Below the pieces are notes generated by a model. The model was given only the letters and a program-made list of their open reading frames with translations, did not search any database and was not told where the DNA came from. A DNA stretch of 51,288 nt from positions 1 through 51,288 of the forward strand of contig CAMVCL010000007.1 of NCBI GenBank assembly GCA_947165975.1, given 5' to 3'. Below are positions 1 to 8,278 of the stretch, in pieces (the stretch's first letter is position 1; every line of letters begins with the position of its first letter). A program made the translations under genes and the position numbers. The stretch is from an uncultured Candidatus Saccharibacteria bacterium (lineage in GTDB: Bacteria; Patescibacteriota; Saccharimonadia; Saccharimonadales; Saccharimonadaceae).

Positions 1-12
1 CATTTTTCCTCC
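1..12 (-). CDS. Start codon and ribosome binding site of a gene leaving the window to the left
   Basis: Read on the minus strand, the first twelve bases give GGAGG, four A, then ATG at positions 3-1. An extended -10 box (TGATAAAAT) lies upstream at 30-38 on the same strand. The coding sequence itself is outside the window, so no product can be named. Confidence 0.5.
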
Positions 13-29
13 ACACTCTCATACATTCT

Positions 30-38
30 ATTTTATCA
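30..38 (-). promoter_or_regulatory. Extended -10 promoter of the leftward edge gene
   Basis: The minus strand reads TGA-TAAAAT, the same extended -10 form used by other genes of this window. It would start transcription near position 23 and leave a leader of about 20 nt with a GGAGG site before the ATG at 3. Confidence 0.4.
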
Positions 39-127
39 TAAACGTGATGAATATACTATATATTTTATGTGTAAAAATGGTATATTTTTTGTCTGAATTG
101 TGGATAAAAGCGAATCAGACCGACTGA

Positions 128-382
128 TGGACGCATTTGTTGGCGCAAAGGAACAAACATTTCGCCTTTACCTTTGTCAATAACCTTGTTCGGAACGTCC
201 TGAATCTTCTTCCTAAAGAAATGCAATTGTGTAAACAATTATTATTTCCGGATGGATTTTGCGTAGATGAAAACAAAAATGTTTACACGCCCAAAATCAG
301 TCCAATTTACAGATTAAAATCAATCAAAAAAGACTCAGATGAGTCTTCAGATTCCCCTGTGGTGCGAGCGAAGAGACTCTAA
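128..382 (+). pseudogene. Possible remnant of the C-terminus of a large serine recombinase
   Basis: An open frame with no credible start or RBS encodes about 80 residues, with segments such as LCKQLLFPDGFCVDENKNVY and TPKISPIYRL. From memory this pattern (a helical stretch, then a LIFPEG-like motif, then TPxISPIYRL) resembles the far C-terminus of large serine recombinases in CPR genomes. It runs into the 3' half of the tRNA-Gly gene on the opposite strand, a usual neighbourhood for integrase debris. The catalytic resolvase domain is absent and an in-frame stop sits just before it at 125-127. Alternative: a chance ORF. The identification rests on recall of the motif only. Confidence 0.35.
322..347 (-). 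terminator. Terminator downstream of tRNA-Gly
   Basis: AAGACTC (330-336) and GAGTCTT (341-347) form a 7-bp stem with a 4-nt loop. On the minus strand it is followed by a run of T (complement of the A run at 325-331). It lies just past the 3' end of tRNA-Gly. Confidence 0.6.
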
Positions 383-436
383 CTCTCGACCTCTTCCTTG
401 GCAAGGAAGCGCTCTAAACAACTGAGCTACGCTCGC
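360..436 (-). tRNA. tRNA-Gly (anticodon GCC)
   Basis: On the minus strand the acceptor stem GCGAGCG pairs with CGCTCGC, followed by A and an encoded CCA (360-362). The anticodon stem CTTCC/GGAAG encloses the loop TTGCCAA, giving anticodon GCC. A TGC-TATAAT promoter lies 11 nt upstream (447-455) and a terminator follows at 322-347. Confidence 0.95.
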
Positions 437-446
437 ATTAATATTT

Positions 447-455
447 ATTATAGCA
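447..455 (-). promoter_or_regulatory. Extended -10 promoter of tRNA-Gly
   Basis: The minus strand reads TGC-TATAAT; transcription would start near 440, about 4 nt before the mature 5' end of tRNA-Gly at 436. Confidence 0.65.
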
Positions 456-504
456 TATTTTTCTAAAAAAACGCAAAAAAGAAATTAAAACGATTTTTTA
501 TTTA

Positions 505-513
505 TGTTATAAT
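505..513 (+). promoter_or_regulatory. Extended -10 promoter of lemA
   Basis: TGT-TATAAT. The predicted start near 520 gives a leader of about 20 nt containing AAGGAG before the ATG at 539. Unlike several other core genes here, lemA therefore has a normal Shine-Dalgarno leader. Confidence 0.6.
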
Positions 514-538
514 GGTTATATAAAATAAGGAGAATATA

Positions 539-1114
539 ATGACTGCAGTAGGAGTTATTATTGTAATAGTTGCAATTATCCTGGTTATTGGTGGAATGAT
601 TGCAGGCATTTACAACAGTTTAGTAAAATTAAATGAGCGCGTAAATGAGGCTTGGTCTGATATTACCGTTCAACTTAAATATCGTGCGGATCTTATTCCG
701 AATGTGGTTGAAACAGTAAAGGGTTACGCTAAGCACGAAAAAGAAACGTTCCAAATGGTAACAGAAGCTCGTACTGCAGCGATGGATGCAAAGACCGTCA
801 AGCAGGCAGCTGCGGCTGAAAAAGAAATGCAAACAGCGCTTGGTAGAATTTTTGCCATTGCTGAGGCCTACCCAGAACTTAAAGCAAACGAAAACTTCAA
901 GACTTTGCAGACTCAACTTCAAGACGTCGAAGATAAGATTCAAGCTGCTCGTAGATTCTATAATTCAGGCGCAAAAGAACTTAATACTAAGATTAAGACT
1001 TTCCCAACCAATGTTGTAAACAATTTTGTCGGCCATTTTAAGATTCGCGAGTATTTTGAAGTTGACGAAGCTGAGAGCAAAAAAATCAAAGAAGCTCCCG
1101 AAGTTAAATTCTAA
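539..1114 (+). CDS. lemA: LemA family membrane protein
   Basis: 191 residues, the usual LemA length. An N-terminal hydrophobic segment (about residues 3-25) is followed by the LemA signature NSLVKLNERVNEAWSDITVQ and LKYRADLIPNVVETVKGY, then long helices (AAEKEMQTALGRIF, QLQDVEDKIQAARRFYN). LemA proteins are helical-bundle membrane proteins of uncertain function, often beside the HtpX protease, as here: htpX follows after a hairpin terminator. The start is set by AAGGAG 7 nt upstream and the TGTTATAAT promoter at 505-513. The assignment is secure; the role is not. Confidence 0.92.
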   Translation: MTAVGVIIVIVAIILVIGGMIAGIYNSLVKLNERVNEAWSDITVQLKYRADLIPNVVETVKGYAKHEKETFQMVTEARTAAMDAKTVKQAAAAEKEMQTALGRIFAIAEAYPELKANENFKTLQTQLQDVEDKIQAARRFYNSGAKELNTKIKTFPTNVVNNFVGHFKIREYFEVDEAESKKIKEAPEVKF

Positions 1115-1128
1115 TTTATATAAAGTAA

Positions 1129-1156
1129 AATACCAGGTTTCAAAGCCTGGTATTTT
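1129..1156 (+). terminator. Terminator between lemA and htpX
   Basis: AATACCAGG and CCTGGTATT form a 9-bp stem followed by TTTTT. The next promoter (TGTTATAAT, 1159-1167) begins directly behind the T-run, so termination and re-initiation are packed into about 40 bp. Confidence 0.75.
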
Positions 1157-1158
1157 TG

Positions 1159-1167
1159 TGTTATAAT
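1159..1167 (+). promoter_or_regulatory. Extended -10 promoter of htpX, nearly leaderless
   Basis: TGT-TATAAT ends 9 nt before the ATG at 1177. A start 6-8 nt after the box would put +1 within about 3 nt of the start codon, leaving no room for a ribosome binding site. Confidence 0.65.
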
Positions 1168-1176
1168 GGAGTTAAT

Positions 1177-2055
1177 ATGTATAAGCAAATTGCGGAGAAT
1201 AAGCGAAGAACCGTATATGTGATTATCGGATTCGTTCTTTTGATTGGTGCAATTGCGGCATTATTTGCATGGGCATATAATGATCCCTATATTGCAATCT
1301 GGACAGTTTTAATTTCAATCATTTATGCAATAATTCAGTACTTTGCAGCTAGTAGGTTAGCGATGGCCATGACGGGAGCAAAGGAAATCCAGAAGAAAGA
1401 TAACCCGAGATTTTATAATATCGTAGAGAATCTATCAATCACGACTGGACTTCCGATGCCAAAAGTTTATATAATTGACGATCAGGCTCCGAATGCATTT
1501 GCGACCGGACGTGACCCGCAACATGCTTCAGTGGCGGCAACGAGTGGCTTGATTAGCATTATGGATGACAAAGAATTAACAGCAGTGATGGCGCATGAGA
1601 TGTCCCATGTGAAGAATTACGATATTCGGGTGTCGATGATCGTGTTTGGGTTGGTATGTGTAATTGGTTTATTTAGTGATTTGGCATTTCGAATGATGTT
1701 TTATGGTGATAGACGCCGAGATAATGAGGGGAGTCCTGTTGGCTATGTGTTAGTACTGGTTGCGGCGATCTTGTCGCCGATTGTGGCGAGTATCGCACAA
1801 ATGGCTGTTTCGCGTCAGCGAGAATATTTAGCGGACGCATCGGCAGTTAATATCACGCGTTATCCGGAGGGAATGATTGCAGCACTGAAGAAGCTACAAG
1901 CTCATTCTCAACCAATGAAGAGTCAAAATATCGCAACGGAAGCGATGTATATCAATAATCCGTTGCGTAAAGGTTTTTTCAATAATTTACTATCTTCACA
2001 TCCGCCAATTGAAAAAAGAATAGAAAGACTTGAACATGGCAAAAAGAACTTCTAA
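1177..2055 (+). CDS. htpX: M48 family zinc metalloprotease HtpX
   Basis: 292 residues from the ATG at 1177. Two N-terminal membrane segments precede the peptidase domain; the zinc-binding HEXXH is HEMSH (in VMAHEMSHVKNYD), and the third ligand is the Glu of SRQREYLADA. Two further hydrophobic segments lie between them, as in HtpX. The family degrades misfolded or damaged membrane proteins with its active site facing the cytoplasm. I chose ATG 1177 because the -10 box at 1162-1167 makes any upstream start (such as 1156) untranscribed. The end overlaps the next gene by 20 bp, suggesting one operon through ligA. Confidence 0.93.
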   Translation: MYKQIAENKRRTVYVIIGFVLLIGAIAALFAWAYNDPYIAIWTVLISIIYAIIQYFAASRLAMAMTGAKEIQKKDNPRFYNIVENLSITTGLPMPKVYIIDDQAPNAFATGRDPQHASVAATSGLISIMDDKELTAVMAHEMSHVKNYDIRVSMIVFGLVCVIGLFSDLAFRMMFYGDRRRDNEGSPVGYVLVLVAAILSPIVASIAQMAVSRQREYLADASAVNITRYPEGMIAALKKLQAHSQPMKSQNIATEAMYINNPLRKGFFNNLLSSHPPIEKRIERLEHGKKNF

Positions 2056-3115
2056 AGTAAAAAAGAATCCGAAAAAAATAACTAAAAAACAGAATTCTTC
2101 AAATAAAAAAACTAAGGAGAAATCGTTTTTTTTGACGAAGATTTTTCATCGTAAAAAGTCAAAAAGCCCACACAAATCATTTAGACGTACGTATCGCGAA
2201 GATTATATTCGTGAAACAAATGTTCCTGGCATGATGTACCATATCTTTAAGAGTTTTAGTATGATTTTTAAAAATTGGAAGTTGTTTTTACCGCTTATTA
2301 TTATAGCGGTTTTAATGAACGTGTTGTTCGTGGGTATTATGAGCGAGAGTAATTATGAACAATTTCAGGATTTAATGGATACTAGTGTCGAGCAGGTAAC
2401 TGGTGGCGATATTGGTAATATTGCGAAAGCGGGGCTACTATTGATCTCGACGGCCACTACTGGTGGTTTGTCGGGTGAATCTTCAGAAGCCGCCGTTGTA
2501 TTTGGTGTGATAATTTTTCTGATTTTGTGGCTAGTGACTATCTTTTTATTGAGGCATTTATTGGCCGGACACAAAGTTAAGTTACGCGACGGCTTATATA
2601 ATGCTATGACGCCACTTTTGTCAACGTTTCTAGTATTCGCCGTGGCGATGTTCCAATGTATTCCAATTTTTATCTTGATTATTGCTTATTCTGCAGCAGT
2701 GCAAACTGAATTTTTGAATACGCCGTTTTACGCTTTGGTATTCTTTGTTTTTGCTGCAGTAATGATTTTGATGTCGGCGTATTTATTATCTTCTTCATTA
2801 ATCGCTTTAGTGGCTGTTTCTGCTCCTGGGCTTTATCCAATGCAAGCCCTACGTGCAGCTTCAGAGGTAATGATGGGTCGAAGGGTGAGATTATTATTGC
2901 GAATCGCAGCTCTGATTTTAACATTGGCGATTGTTTGGGTGTTCGTAATGGTACCTTTGATTGCATTCGATCTATGGATGAAGACTTTTGAATGGACGAG
3001 CGGAATTCCATTTGTGCCGATCTGTTTGACTATTATGACATGTTTTACTTGCGTATATATAACTACATATTTATATTTATATTATAGATGGATGTTGGAT
3101 AATGAAAAAGAATGA
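2036..3115 (+). CDS. Multi-pass membrane protein of unknown function
   Basis: 359 residues from ATG 2036. The first 65 residues are very basic (about a third Lys or Arg) and should be cytoplasmic. They are followed by roughly six hydrophobic segments, starting LFLPLIIIAVLMNVLFVGI, and ending in a Tyr-rich segment before DNEKE. I recognise no catalytic motif; the layout resembles the poorly described multi-pass proteins with a six-helix core (DUF975-like or glycerophosphodiesterase membrane-domain-like). It overlaps htpX by 20 bp and ligA by 14 bp, so the three are almost certainly co-transcribed and translationally coupled. Confidence 0.75.
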   Translation: MAKRTSKVKKNPKKITKKQNSSNKKTKEKSFFLTKIFHRKKSKSPHKSFRRTYREDYIRETNVPGMMYHIFKSFSMIFKNWKLFLPLIIIAVLMNVLFVGIMSESNYEQFQDLMDTSVEQVTGGDIGNIAKAGLLLISTATTGGLSGESSEAAVVFGVIIFLILWLVTIFLLRHLLAGHKVKLRDGLYNAMTPLLSTFLVFAVAMFQCIPIFILIIAYSAAVQTEFLNTPFYALVFFVFAAVMILMSAYLLSSSLIALVAVSAPGLYPMQALRAASEVMMGRRVRLLLRIAALILTLAIVWVFVMVPLIAFDLWMKTFEWTSGIPFVPICLTIMTCFTCVYITTYLYLYYRWMLDNEKE

Positions 3116-5105
3116 GGCAGAAGCTAGAATTGCAAAGTTGCGCGAGTTAATCAACGATTACCGCTATCATTATCATGTTTTGGATGAATCGATTATGAGT
3201 GAGGCGGCGGCAGATTCTCTAAAACACGAGTTGAGTTTGCTTGAAGAGGAATATCCGGATTTGATTACTCCTGATTCACCGACTCAGCGTGTTGCGGGAA
3301 GACCACTTGATAAATTCACGAAAGTACGTCATGAAAAACGTATGATTTCGTTGGCGGACGTTTTTTCGGAAGAAGAAATTCGCGAATGGATCATTAGAAA
3401 TGAGAAATTAATTCCGGACGGAAAGATTCACGAATTTTTTACCGATATAAAAATGGATGGATTGGCGTGTTCATTGAAATATAAGGATGGGCTTTTTGTC
3501 CAAGCTGTGACTCGTGGTGATGGTCTAGTGGGCGAAGACGTAACTTTAAACGTTAAAACTATCCAGAATATTCCTTTGAAACTTGATACAGGTTTTTCAG
3601 AGGTTGAAGTTAGAGGTGAGATTGTGATTTTTAAAAAAGATTTTGCTGAGCTTAATCGAGAGCAGCGCAAAAAAGGTGAGGTTGAATTTGCTAATCCGCG
3701 TAATTTGGCGGCCGGCTCGATCCGACAATTGGATGCTAGAATTGCAGCGGCTAGGCCACTGAGATTCATTGCTTATGACTTAGTTGTGCCTGATACGCCA
3801 ACATGGCATGAGGCATATGAGACGCTTCGGCGATTAGGGTTTCAAACTTCTAACGAGGACAAGGTTTTTGCTAAAAATGAAATGCAACAAATGTTTCATT
3901 ATATTCAAGAATTGGATGAATATCGTAAGGGTTTGAAGTTTAATACGGATGGAATGGTGATAAAAATAAACGATAGAGCCATTTATGATAGATTGGGAAT
4001 TGTCGGGAAAACTCCACGTGGCGCAGTGGCGTTTAAATTTCCGGCCGAAGAATCTACGACGAAAGTACGTGATATTGTGATTTCAATCGGACGTACTGGT
4101 GCGGCGACACCAGTAGCAATTCTTGATCCGGTTAACGTGGCTGGCACAACTGTACGCCATGCGTCTCTACATAATGCAGATGAGATTAAACGGTTGGATG
4201 TAAGGATTGGTGATACCGTAATAATATACAAAGCAGGTGATATTATTCCACAGATTAAAGAGGTATTGACACCTTTACGTCCTGACAATGTCGAACCGTT
4301 TGATTATGTGAAAGCATTAAAAAAACAATATCCCGATTTGGAATTTGAGCGACCCGTTGGAGAGGTGGTGTATCGTGTTAAGGGGGAATCAAGTGATTTT
4401 ATATTAAAGCGAGCAATTGAATATTATGCCTCAAAGTCTGCTTTGAATATTGAGGGATTAGGAGAAAAGAATGTGGTGGCTTTGGTTGATGCTGGATTAG
4501 TTTCATCAATTGCTGACTTGTATAGACTTGACGTTGACGATGTAGCAAAGCTCGAAAGATTTGGTGAGGTGTCGGCGCAAAACTTGGTGAATGCGATTCA
4601 ATTATCAAAAACTCCCGCTTTGGCGAAATTTATTACTGCATTAGGTATTCGTCATGTCGGTGCGCAGACTGCCACAAGCTTGGCGCGTAAATTTAAGGAT
4701 CTTGATAAATTAGTCGCTGCAACTGAAGATGATTTGCTGGCGATACCAGACATCGGTGAGGTTGTGGCTGAAGCGATCATGGCGTGGTTTTCAGATGAAG
4801 AGAATATAGAGTTACTAAATGAATTACGTGAACTTGGTGTATGGCCTATGGAGGAAAATAATAAGGAGCTACCACTTGAAGGTCAGTCATATATTGTGAC
4901 TGGTACTTTGAGCTCAATGGGTAGAGAAGAAGCCGAAGATAGACTACGAGAACTAGGCGCAGTAGTGACATCTTCTGTGACTAAAAATACTACAGCTTTG
5001 ATCGTAGGCGAAAAGCCTGGAAAATCTAAAATTGAAAAAGCTGAAAAACTAGGAATAAAACAGATACATGAAAGTGAATTCTTGGATTTGATTTCTTCTG
5101 AATGA
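3102..5105 (+). CDS. ligA: NAD-dependent DNA ligase LigA without zinc-finger cysteines
   Basis: 667 residues, normal LigA length. Domain Ia: YRYHYHVLDES near residue 21. Adenylation motif KMDG with Lys117. OB fold: GRTGAATPVAILDPV (330-344). Helix-hairpin-helix repeats follow NIEGLGEKNV (449-458). C-terminal BRCT domain: IVTGTLSSMGREEAEDRLRE. It seals nicks using NAD+ in replication and repair. Odd feature: the region that normally holds the four-cysteine zinc finger (about 395-440) has no cysteine at all; the only Cys in the protein is residue 123. The surrounding fold is otherwise preserved. The start ATG overlaps the upstream gene. Confidence 0.96.
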   Translation: MKKNEAEARIAKLRELINDYRYHYHVLDESIMSEAAADSLKHELSLLEEEYPDLITPDSPTQRVAGRPLDKFTKVRHEKRMISLADVFSEEEIREWIIRNEKLIPDGKIHEFFTDIKMDGLACSLKYKDGLFVQAVTRGDGLVGEDVTLNVKTIQNIPLKLDTGFSEVEVRGEIVIFKKDFAELNREQRKKGEVEFANPRNLAAGSIRQLDARIAAARPLRFIAYDLVVPDTPTWHEAYETLRRLGFQTSNEDKVFAKNEMQQMFHYIQELDEYRKGLKFNTDGMVIKINDRAIYDRLGIVGKTPRGAVAFKFPAEESTTKVRDIVISIGRTGAATPVAILDPVNVAGTTVRHASLHNADEIKRLDVRIGDTVIIYKAGDIIPQIKEVLTPLRPDNVEPFDYVKALKKQYPDLEFERPVGEVVYRVKGESSDFILKRAIEYYASKSALNIEGLGEKNVVALVDAGLVSSIADLYRLDVDDVAKLERFGEVSAQNLVNAIQLSKTPALAKFITALGIRHVGAQTATSLARKFKDLDKLVAATEDDLLAIPDIGEVVAEAIMAWFSDEENIELLNELRELGVWPMEENNKELPLEGQSYIVTGTLSSMGREEAEDRLRELGAVVTSSVTKNTTALIVGEKPGKSKIEKAEKLGIKQIHESEFLDLISSE

Positions 5106-5115
5106 ATTCCCATTA

Positions 5116-5124
5116 TGATATAAT
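5116..5124 (+). promoter_or_regulatory. Extended -10 promoter of the cell-wall hydrolase operon, nearly leaderless
   Basis: TGA-TATAAT ends 9 nt before the ATG at 5134, the same spacing as htpX; no Shine-Dalgarno sequence fits between. Confidence 0.6.
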
Positions 5125-5133
5125 ATAGTTATA

Positions 5134-5769
5134 ATGTTTAGTTTTGTTAAACAGCATAAAATTCTTTGTGCAGTTGTCGCTTGTAATCTGATTGTGATTT
5201 TGATTGCAGTGTTGGTGATTGTGATGCATCAAACAAAAACTGCAACGATTGATGTGTATGCAGTTCCTAGTAATGCGATCGTAGAATTAAACGGAAAAAG
5301 GTTCGAAAATTACACTACTAATGAAGTGACACCTGGAGAGTATCATGTGAAGATATCAGCGGATAATTTACAGGTTAAGGAATACGATATCACAATTGAA
5401 AACGGTAGCTTCGTAAGGTTGTGGGATTATCTGGTAGGGGAAAACGAAAGTTTTGATTATTATATTGAGCATGCAGAAGAAGTGCCTGCATTATCAAGGA
5501 TTACGGACGAAAAGGCGAAGAATTTTGTTGCGTATTACGATAAGATTGCCGCAATTCGTGACCAGTTGCCGTTAGAATACTATGAACGAACTGACCCCGC
5601 AAATACTTTTGGAGTTTTTATTGAAGAAAGTGAAAAAGAATGCCATGGCTATATAGTTTGTTTGGTAGTTTACGGTGGCGAAAGACATCGTGATATCGCA
5701 ATGAAATTGATTAAAGATGCGGGATTTGAGCCAACAAATTATCAAATTGAATTTGAAGGGGGAGAATAA
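5134..5769 (+). CDS. Single-pass membrane protein with a PEGA-like domain
   Basis: 211 residues. A signal-anchor (ILCAVVACNLIVILIAVLVI, about 10-29) is followed by a PEGA-like beta domain (IDVYAVPSNAIVELNGKRF, then TPGEYHVKISA), which in known proteins is a small extracytoplasmic fold that binds cell-wall or surface partners. The C-terminal 100 residues are unassigned but end in a segment (NYQIEFEG) reminiscent of the tails of the proteins at 8279 and 9001. It is the first gene of an operon: its stop codon directly abuts the ATG of the peptidoglycan hydrolase at 5770. Probably exported, anchored by the N-terminus. Confidence 0.65.
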   Translation: MFSFVKQHKILCAVVACNLIVILIAVLVIVMHQTKTATIDVYAVPSNAIVELNGKRFENYTTNEVTPGEYHVKISADNLQVKEYDITIENGSFVRLWDYLVGENESFDYYIEHAEEVPALSRITDEKAKNFVAYYDKIAAIRDQLPLEYYERTDPANTFGVFIEESEKECHGYIVCLVVYGGERHRDIAMKLIKDAGFEPTNYQIEFEGGE

Positions 5770-8277
5770 ATGTCTAGAAAAATATCATTAGAAATAATTT
5801 CGACTACGATCTTATTTTGTTGTGCGATTCTGATTGGAGCGAATCAAGCGTCAGCATTGGGGACTTTGTCGGCTGATGAGGAGGCGATGTTCTCGCAAAA
5901 TGATATCTTGTTCTATGAACCATGCAGTACACAATCAACTAGTTCGACTTTAGGTGGGGAAATTACGATTTCAGGCGCAACGGCCGAAGAGAAAGTTTGG
6001 AGTGGTTTAGCGAGTTTCTTAACTGATGAGCAAGCGGCGGGTATTATGGGTAATATTGCTCAAGAGGATGGGAACTATAATCCTTTACGACGTGAAGTTG
6101 GTCAAAGTGGTGGATTGTATAACAGAAGTGTACAAATGGGTTTGGGGTTAGTACAATGGTCGTTTGGTCGAAGAGTGAATTTATTGAATCATGTAAAAGA
6201 ACGTGATTCTTCTTTGATCGAGCATTTTGAAAATGATAGTCTAGCTCAAATTACTGGTGACGAATTGATCAAAAAGCTTGGCGATGACATAGTTAATAAA
6301 CTATATCAAGTTGAGATAGAGTTCTTGAAGAGTGAAATTGATAAAGGTTATAAAGACTATTATAAACAAACCAATCCTGAAGATGCTGCAGTGTGGTTTG
6401 AGAGAGAGTTTGAACGTGCTGGTGTGCCAAATAATGAGTATCGTAAAAAGAAAGCACGGGAAGCTTTTGATAAATATGCGGGAAAGACTATTTCTGGTAG
6501 TTCTGGGAGTGCTGGAGACGGCACTGGGGTGTCTTGTGACGCGAATTTTTCTGGTAGTAACAATATAAATGCTACGGCGGTGGCATTGGCTTGGCCTTAT
6601 GGTACAGACAAAAAAGTGTTTGAATATACACAGTCAAATGGTTTGCAGAGTAAGGCGGCGTATAATAATATCAGTAAATGGACTGGCGGTAAAGCTACGG
6701 ATGCATTTAATAAAGCTATAGATGAAGTGTATCCTAATCGCAAGTGGAGCCAGTGTCCGAGGATTGGGGCATCTTGTGATGTGTTTGTAGGTACTTCTGT
6801 AAGATATTCTGGTTACGATAAAGAATGGCCACGTGGGTTAGGCGATCAGGTTGAGCATGCCAAGAAGAATCCTGAGCTTTGGGAATACTATCCTAATGCG
6901 CATGGAATGGATCCGCAACCAGGCGATGTAGTAAATACTGGTGGACATACTTATATTGTGGTTCAAGACGAGAAGGGAGATTTCTATCGAGCAGAAGCTG
7001 GACTTTGTCATAACTTTGGTAGGATTTCAAGAAAGTTTAACGGATTTGAATCTGGTTCGAGAGTCTTTAGGGCTAAAAAAGCAAATAACTCTACAGCTGG
7101 CGTTTCGGTAACAAAAGGGGTATCGGCATCCTCGACTAGTGGCACTATTAGTAGTAACAGCACGACCGGAAATCATGACATTGGAGCCAGCGCATTTTAC
7201 TTTGCTTGGCCTTATGGTGAATTTCAGAATAAAATGAAACCTGAGTCAAAAGATGCCTGGTATAAGATGGCAAAGGAAAATGGCGTAAATGTAAAAGGAC
7301 ATGTTACTGAGGGCGCCTCTTGTGTGGTATTTGTTTGGGGCACTTTGAGATATGCAGGTTTGATTTCGAATTTTGAGATTTCTGAGAGATTGGATAACCA
7401 ACTAGAAAAAGAGCCGGAATGGCAGAAAGTTGCGGAGGGTAGTATTAAGGAAGAGGATCTGCAGGATGGTGATGTATTGATTAGACGTTGCTATAGGCAC
7501 GGTAAGGATCATTATCCATGCCACTATGGTATCTATGCTGAAAAGGATGGGCAAGGTTATACAGTTGAAGCATCTAACCCGAGTGGGTGTGGCGATAGTG
7601 GCGGCTGTAATTACGCTTATCCTCATGTTTCGAGAAAAGGAGTAGGGAATGGTTGGTCAGAGGCATGGCGCAATTCTAACAATAAACATGGCGGTTCTAC
7701 GAATTGCGATCTTTGTGCCGGTCAAGAAGAAGGCGACGGTAGTGCGGTTGGCTTGAAAGAAGGTGGTATGACATTGGCTGAAGCCAAAGAATTCATAAAG
7801 CAATATCATGATGCGGCGATGGGTAAGTATTACAAAAAGAACATAACAATCAGTTTCCAGGGTGCAACGATTACGGCAGTTGACTGTCCGTTTGGTGTGA
7901 TGAATAACTGTGTGGCTTTTTCACAGTGGTTTATTAATAAATATACTTCGATTGGTCCATCATGGGATCATACTACGAATGGTGTAGGTTTGGCCAATAA
8001 ATTAGTGACAGAGAAAGGCCTGAAGGCTGGTACTGCGCCTAGGCCGTATGCTATTTTTAGCAAGGCTGGACCATCGGCAGCTGGACATACTGGTGTGATT
8101 TTGGGAGTCGATACGAAGAATAAACAGGTAGTTGTAGGTGAAGCTTCGTGCTCTTCTGGTCAGCGTAGCCTTTATTATGAACCGCAAGCTAAAACATATA
8201 CATTTAATGAAATAAAAAGTTGGAATTATGCTTATACTGACGATGTGATAAAGATGAGCGAAGGAGGAGGGATATAA
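5770..8277 (+). CDS. Secreted multidomain peptidoglycan hydrolase: lysozyme plus three cysteine-peptidase-like domains
   Basis: 835 residues. A signal peptide ends near NQASA (about residue 29). Residues about 75-240 look like a phage-tail-type lysozyme (EEKVWSGLASFLTDEQAAGI, MGNIAQEDG, GLGLVQWSFGRR, then an alpha-helical end). Then come two similar NlpC/CHAP-like modules, each with a GASC-type Cys and a His (GASCDVFVGTSVRYSG with GGHTYIVV; GASCVVFVWGTLRYAG with CHYGIYAE), separated by a Ser/Thr-rich linker, and a third CHAP-like module (NNCVAFSQWFI with AAGHTGVILGVD). It should cleave both glycan and peptide bonds of the wall, its own or that of a bacterial host. The GASC module recurs in the protein at 43584. 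Catalytic Cys/His are inferred by position. Confidence 0.82.
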   Translation: MSRKISLEIISTTILFCCAILIGANQASALGTLSADEEAMFSQNDILFYEPCSTQSTSSTLGGEITISGATAEEKVWSGLASFLTDEQAAGIMGNIAQEDGNYNPLRREVGQSGGLYNRSVQMGLGLVQWSFGRRVNLLNHVKERDSSLIEHFENDSLAQITGDELIKKLGDDIVNKLYQVEIEFLKSEIDKGYKDYYKQTNPEDAAVWFEREFERAGVPNNEYRKKKAREAFDKYAGKTISGSSGSAGDGTGVSCDANFSGSNNINATAVALAWPYGTDKKVFEYTQSNGLQSKAAYNNISKWTGGKATDAFNKAIDEVYPNRKWSQCPRIGASCDVFVGTSVRYSGYDKEWPRGLGDQVEHAKKNPELWEYYPNAHGMDPQPGDVVNTGGHTYIVVQDEKGDFYRAEAGLCHNFGRISRKFNGFESGSRVFRAKKANNSTAGVSVTKGVSASSTSGTISSNSTTGNHDIGASAFYFAWPYGEFQNKMKPESKDAWYKMAKENGVNVKGHVTEGASCVVFVWGTLRYAGLISNFEISERLDNQLEKEPEWQKVAEGSIKEEDLQDGDVLIRRCYRHGKDHYPCHYGIYAEKDGQGYTVEASNPSGCGDSGGCNYAYPHVSRKGVGNGWSEAWRNSNNKHGGSTNCDLCAGQEEGDGSAVGLKEGGMTLAEAKEFIKQYHDAAMGKYYKKNITISFQGATITAVDCPFGVMNNCVAFSQWFINKYTSIGPSWDHTTNGVGLANKLVTEKGLKAGTAPRPYAIFSKAGPSAAGHTGVILGVDTKNKQVVVGEASCSSGQRSLYYEPQAKTYTFNEIKSWNYAYTDDVIKMSEGGGI

Positions 8278-8278
8278 G

